From an uncultured Collinsella sp. (GTDB lineage Bacteria > Actinomycetota > Coriobacteriia > Coriobacteriales > Coriobacteriaceae), in NCBI GenBank assembly GCA_900542275.1, contig UQMW01000071.1, forward strand, positions 1-5,760: 5,760 bases of DNA, read 5' to 3'. Both the position numbers and the translations under genes were made by a program. Within the stretch, counting starts at the first letter, position 1; each line of letters begins with the position of its first letter. The notes under the pieces were generated by a model. The model was given only the letters and a program-made list of their open reading frames with translations, ran no database searches and had not been told where the DNA came from. Positions 2,872 to 5,760 of the stretch are shown in pieces.

Positions 2872-5673
2872 GTGGCAAACGAGTACAAGCAGACGATGAA
2901 TCTGCCCAAGACCGGTTTTCCCATGCGTGCCGGTCTTTCCAAGTCCGAGCCCAAGCGACTCAAGGACTGGCAGGACAACAAGGTCTACGAGCAGGTTCTG
3001 AAGAAGAACGAGGGTCACAAGAAGTTTGTGCTGCACGACGGTCCTCCGTACGCCAACGGCCCGATCCACATCGGTCACGCCATGAACAAGATCTCCAAGG
3101 ACATGATCAACCGCTACTGGATGATGCAGGGCTATGAGGTTCCCTATGTCCCCGGTTGGGACTGCCATGGCCAGCCGATCGAGCACAAGGTCGAGGAGAA
3201 GCTCGGCACCGAGAAGTTCAACCAGACCCCCACGGCCAAGATCCGTGAGCTCTGCAATGAGTTCGCTGTTGAGAACATCGAGCTGCAGAAGGCCGGCTTC
3301 CGTCGTCTGGGCGTGCTTGGCGACTGGGACAACCCCTACCTGACGCTCTATCACCAACATGATGCCGCCGACATCGAGGTCTTCAAGGCCATGTTCGATA
3401 AGGGTATGATCTATCGCGGACACAAGCCGGTTCACTGGTGCAAGCACTGCCACACCGCGCTGGCCGAGGCCGAGATCGAGTACTCCGACGAGACGAGCCC
3501 GTCCATCTTCGTTCGCTTTGAGATGACCTCCAAGCCCGCCGGCCTCGAGAACTTCGACGGTCCTGTCGACTTTATCATCTGGACGACCACCCCGTGGACC
3601 ATCCCCTCCGACCAGGCCGTTTCCCTTAAGCCCGGCGCCGCCTATGTCGCCGTTGAGCACGAGGGTCGTGCCGAGGTCATGCTCGAGGACTTGGCTCCCA
3701 AGTGCTGCGAGGAGTTTGGCTGGGAGTACACCCCGGTTATGGTCGACGGCAAGCCCTACGTGGTTCCCGCCGAGACCTTCCACCACATCCACTACAAGCA
3801 GCCGATCTTTGACGGTGTTGAGGGCGTGGCGCTGCTGGCCGATTACGTCGGTGTCGATGACGGTACCGGTATCGTCCACAACTCGCCCGGCCACGGCGTC
3901 GACGACTACTTTGCCTGCCTCAAGGAGGGCATCACCGACATCTGCATGCCGGTTGACGACGACGGCAAGTTCTACACCGGCGAGGAGTTTGGCACCGGCG
4001 GCCCCTTCAGCGGCATGGACACCGATGAGGCCAACCCGCACATCATCGAGTTCCTGCGCGAGCGCGGCACCCTGGTCCTCGAGAAGAAGATCACGCACAG
4101 CTATCCGCACTGCTGGCGCTGCAAGCACCCGGTGCTCTTCCGTGCTACCGACCAGTGGTTCGTCTCGATGGACAAGACCGGTTTGCGCGAGCAGGCTGGC
4201 AAAGAGGTTCGCGAGAACGTCAAGTGGTATCCGGCCCACGCGGCAAACCGCATCGGCGCCATGGTCGAGCAGCGTCCCGACTGGTGCATCAGCCGTCAGC
4301 GCAACTGGGGCGTGCCTATCCCCAGCTACACCTGCGCCGACTGCGGCGAGAAAGTTATGAACGACGCCACGCTCGACGCCGTCATCAAACTCTTCCACGA
4401 GAAGGGCTCCGATGCCTGGTTCACCGACGCTCCCGAGAGCTACCTGGGCGAGGCCTGCGTCTGCCCCAAGTGCGGCGGCCATCATCTCAAGGCCGATAAG
4501 GACATCCTCGACGTGTGGTGGGACTCCGGCGTTTCCTGGAAGGCCGTCTGCGAGTACCGTCCCGAGCTGGAGTATCCGGCGGACGTGTATCTCGAGGGCT
4601 CCGACCAGCACCGCGGTTGGTTCCAGAGCTCGCTGCTCACCTCGGTGGGCGCCAACGGCCACGCTCCGTACAAGGCGGTCGTCTCGCAGGGCTTCACCCT
4701 CGACGGCCAGGGCCGTAAGATGTCCAAGTCGCTCGGCAACGTCATCGACCCCAACAAGGTCTGCGACGAGATGGGCGCCGACATCATCCGTCTGTGGGTT
4801 GCCTCCGTCGACACCAGCTCCGACGTGTCCATCGACCACGAGATTCTCGCTCGTACGTCTGATGCCTACCGTCGTTTCCGCAACACGCTGCGCTTCCTGC
4901 TCTCCGAGCTCGAGGGTCAGTTTGAGCCCGAGACCGACGGCGTCGCCTTTGCCGACCTGCTGCCGCTCGACAAGCTCATGGTTGCCCGCCTGACCCAGGT
5001 TCAGGCCGAGGTTGACGACGCCTACGCCAGCTACGAGTTCCCGCGTGCCTATCGTGCACTCTATGACTTTGTGGTTACCGAGCTTTCCAACGTTTACCTT
5101 GACGCCCTGAAGGACCGTCTGTACTGCGAGAAGCCCGGCTCGCTCGAGCGCCGCAGCGCCCAGACCGTGCTCGCCGAGCTCTTCTCGATGCTCATGCGCG
5201 ACCTTCAGCCGATCCTGTCCTACACGGTCGACGAGGCCATGGCCTATGCGCCCGCCGGCTGCGTCGATCACCAGAAGTACGCCGCGCTGCTCGATTGGTA
5301 TAAGTCGCCCATCACGGTTGACGAGGCCAATGAGTTCGAGGGCGTGCTCGAGGCTTCGCTCGAGCTCCGTAGCGCCGTGACCAAGGCCCTTGAGGATGCT
5401 CGCTCCGCCGGCACCTTCACTAAGAGCCAGCAGGTTCGCGTCAAAGCGGTCGTTCCCGCCGAGATGTATGCGCTGCTGACCGGCGACAAGGCCGTCGACC
5501 TGGCCGAGTTCTACATCGTTTCCGCTGTTGAACTGACCCAGGGCGAGGAGCTCTCCGTTGCCATAGAGGCTGCCGAGGGCGAGTGCTGCGACCGTTGCTG
5601 GAACTACCGCACCACCGTCGGCGAGTACAACGGCCACGCGCATATCTGCAAGAGGTGTGCGGACGCTTTGTAG
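2872..5673 (+). CDS. ileS: Isoleucyl-tRNA synthetase
   Basis: IleRS is a cytosolic class I synthetase that activates isoleucine with ATP and charges tRNA-Ile, and it edits misactivated valine. The 933-residue product is close in length to E. coli IleS. Visible motifs: HIGH at 66-69; editing-domain TTTPWT at 238-243 and GHGVDDY at 340-346, with the acidic pair D344/D345; cysteine pairs C488/C491 and C531/C534 in a zinc-ribbon-like insert; DVWWDSG at 547-553; KMSKS at 616-620; and a C-terminal zinc finger C906/C909 with C926/C929. The C-terminal finger and the length indicate the bacterial ileS1 type rather than the mupirocin-resistant, eukaryote-like type. The GTG at 2872 is preferred: it follows AAAGGGG (2861-2867) at short spacing, it starts the conserved MNLPKTGFPMRAGL region correctly, and any earlier in-frame start would lie inside the T-box terminator. 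The gene is monocistronic as far as seen, is controlled by the T-box, and ends at a strong hairpin. Confidence 0.98.
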   Translation: MANEYKQTMNLPKTGFPMRAGLSKSEPKRLKDWQDNKVYEQVLKKNEGHKKFVLHDGPPYANGPIHIGHAMNKISKDMINRYWMMQGYEVPYVPGWDCHGQPIEHKVEEKLGTEKFNQTPTAKIRELCNEFAVENIELQKAGFRRLGVLGDWDNPYLTLYHQHDAADIEVFKAMFDKGMIYRGHKPVHWCKHCHTALAEAEIEYSDETSPSIFVRFEMTSKPAGLENFDGPVDFIIWTTTPWTIPSDQAVSLKPGAAYVAVEHEGRAEVMLEDLAPKCCEEFGWEYTPVMVDGKPYVVPAETFHHIHYKQPIFDGVEGVALLADYVGVDDGTGIVHNSPGHGVDDYFACLKEGITDICMPVDDDGKFYTGEEFGTGGPFSGMDTDEANPHIIEFLRERGTLVLEKKITHSYPHCWRCKHPVLFRATDQWFVSMDKTGLREQAGKEVRENVKWYPAHAANRIGAMVEQRPDWCISRQRNWGVPIPSYTCADCGEKVMNDATLDAVIKLFHEKGSDAWFTDAPESYLGEACVCPKCGGHHLKADKDILDVWWDSGVSWKAVCEYRPELEYPADVYLEGSDQHRGWFQSSLLTSVGANGHAPYKAVVSQGFTLDGQGRKMSKSLGNVIDPNKVCDEMGADIIRLWVASVDTSSDVSIDHEILARTSDAYRRFRNTLRFLLSELEGQFEPETDGVAFADLLPLDKLMVARLTQVQAEVDDAYASYEFPRAYRALYDFVVTELSNVYLDALKDRLYCEKPGSLERRSAQTVLAELFSMLMRDLQPILSYTVDEAMAYAPAGCVDHQKYAALLDWYKSPITVDEANEFEGVLEASLELRSAVTKALEDARSAGTFTKSQQVRVKAVVPAEMYALLTGDKAVDLAEFYIVSAVELTQGEELSVAIEAAEGECCDRCWNYRTTVGEYNGHAHICKRCADAL

Positions 5674-5700
5674 TTACGCGGTTTTACCAAACCGCGTAAC
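5673..5700. terminator. Perfect 12-bp hairpin at the ileS 3' end
   Basis: GTTACGCGGTTT (5673-5684) and AAACCGCGTAAC (5689-5700) are exact complements around loop TACC. The first base of the stem is the last base of the ileS stop codon. Neither strand has a T-run after it, so it may terminate in both directions with little U-tract, or serve as a 3' mRNA barrier. AACCGGTT (5698-5705) continues as a short palindrome. Confidence 0.6.
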
Positions 5701-5760
5701 CGGTTGACGCTGCAAACCCGCCAGAGCGGCAATCTGCCTTTCAACTTCGGCGGCATGACC
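5674..5760 (-). CDS. Possible C-terminal end of a convergent gene (partial)
   Basis: One minus-strand frame is open from the window edge to a TAA at 5674-5676, giving 28 residues with a helical look (core AAEVERQIAALAGLQRQ) and ordinary codons. Its stop would abut the ileS stop back to back. Against it: the 12-bp hairpin would lie inside its last codons, the stretch is short, and a plus-strand frame is also open here. The family is not recognised. Plain intergenic DNA is the alternative. Confidence 0.3.
   Translation of the reverse strand, partial: GHAAEVERQIAALAGLQRQPVTRFGKTA

Noticed and set aside
2858..2899. A 13-codon ATG frame overlapping the ileS start, as a possible leader peptide
   Set aside because: It has no isoleucine codons and no separate ribosome binding site, and the T-box already explains regulation.
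2752..5643. A 963-codon open frame on the minus strand, antisense to ileS
   Set aside because: Its composition (rich in V, G, L, D and A) is the mirror image of GC-rich ileS codons. It also runs into the T-box, has no recognisable family, and ileS is certain by its motifs.

Overview
The window looks like a piece of a high-GC, gut-type actinobacterial chromosome, most likely a Coriobacteriia member such as Collinsella. This is inferred from the GC- and C/G-ending-codon-rich ileS, the style of the iron-containing dehydrogenase, and a full T-box in front of ileS. No marker here proves the genus. Three genes are well supported: a membrane-anchored XRE regulator (minus), an iron/zinc-type alcohol dehydrogenase of the GldA/YbdH family (minus) and isoleucyl-tRNA synthetase (plus).

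Layout. Bases 1-140 hold three back-to-back hairpins and no gene. Bases 141-734 encode the XRE regulator, visibly more AT-rich than the rest, with its own promoter and a strong ribosome binding site. Bases 735-1296 are non-coding but unusually structured. They hold a palindrome, a 131-base element that can fold as a four-way junction closed by a 16-bp stem, two further hairpins, and three successive hairpins with T-rich tails on the minus strand. The last of these sits directly behind the dehydrogenase. Bases 1297-2385 are the dehydrogenase. Bases 2386-2871 are a divergent control region holding an isoleucine T-box with an ATC specifier, a complete antiterminator/terminator switch and a small hairpin before the GTG start. 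Bases 2872-5673 are ileS, followed at once by a perfect 12-bp hairpin. The last 87 bases may carry the end of a convergent gene.

How it works together. ileS is probably controlled by uncharged tRNA-Ile: when isoleucine charging falls, the tRNA is expected to pair with the ATC specifier and with the UGGU of the bulge, stabilise the antiterminator and allow ileS transcription. The dehydrogenase is transcribed divergently and is insulated from the regulator by stacked terminators. The regulator and its flanking hairpin elements look like an acquired accessory segment beside housekeeping DNA. The most unusual items are the four-way-junction element at 886-1016 and the non-consensus T-box bulge (UGGUUAA instead of UGGNACC).
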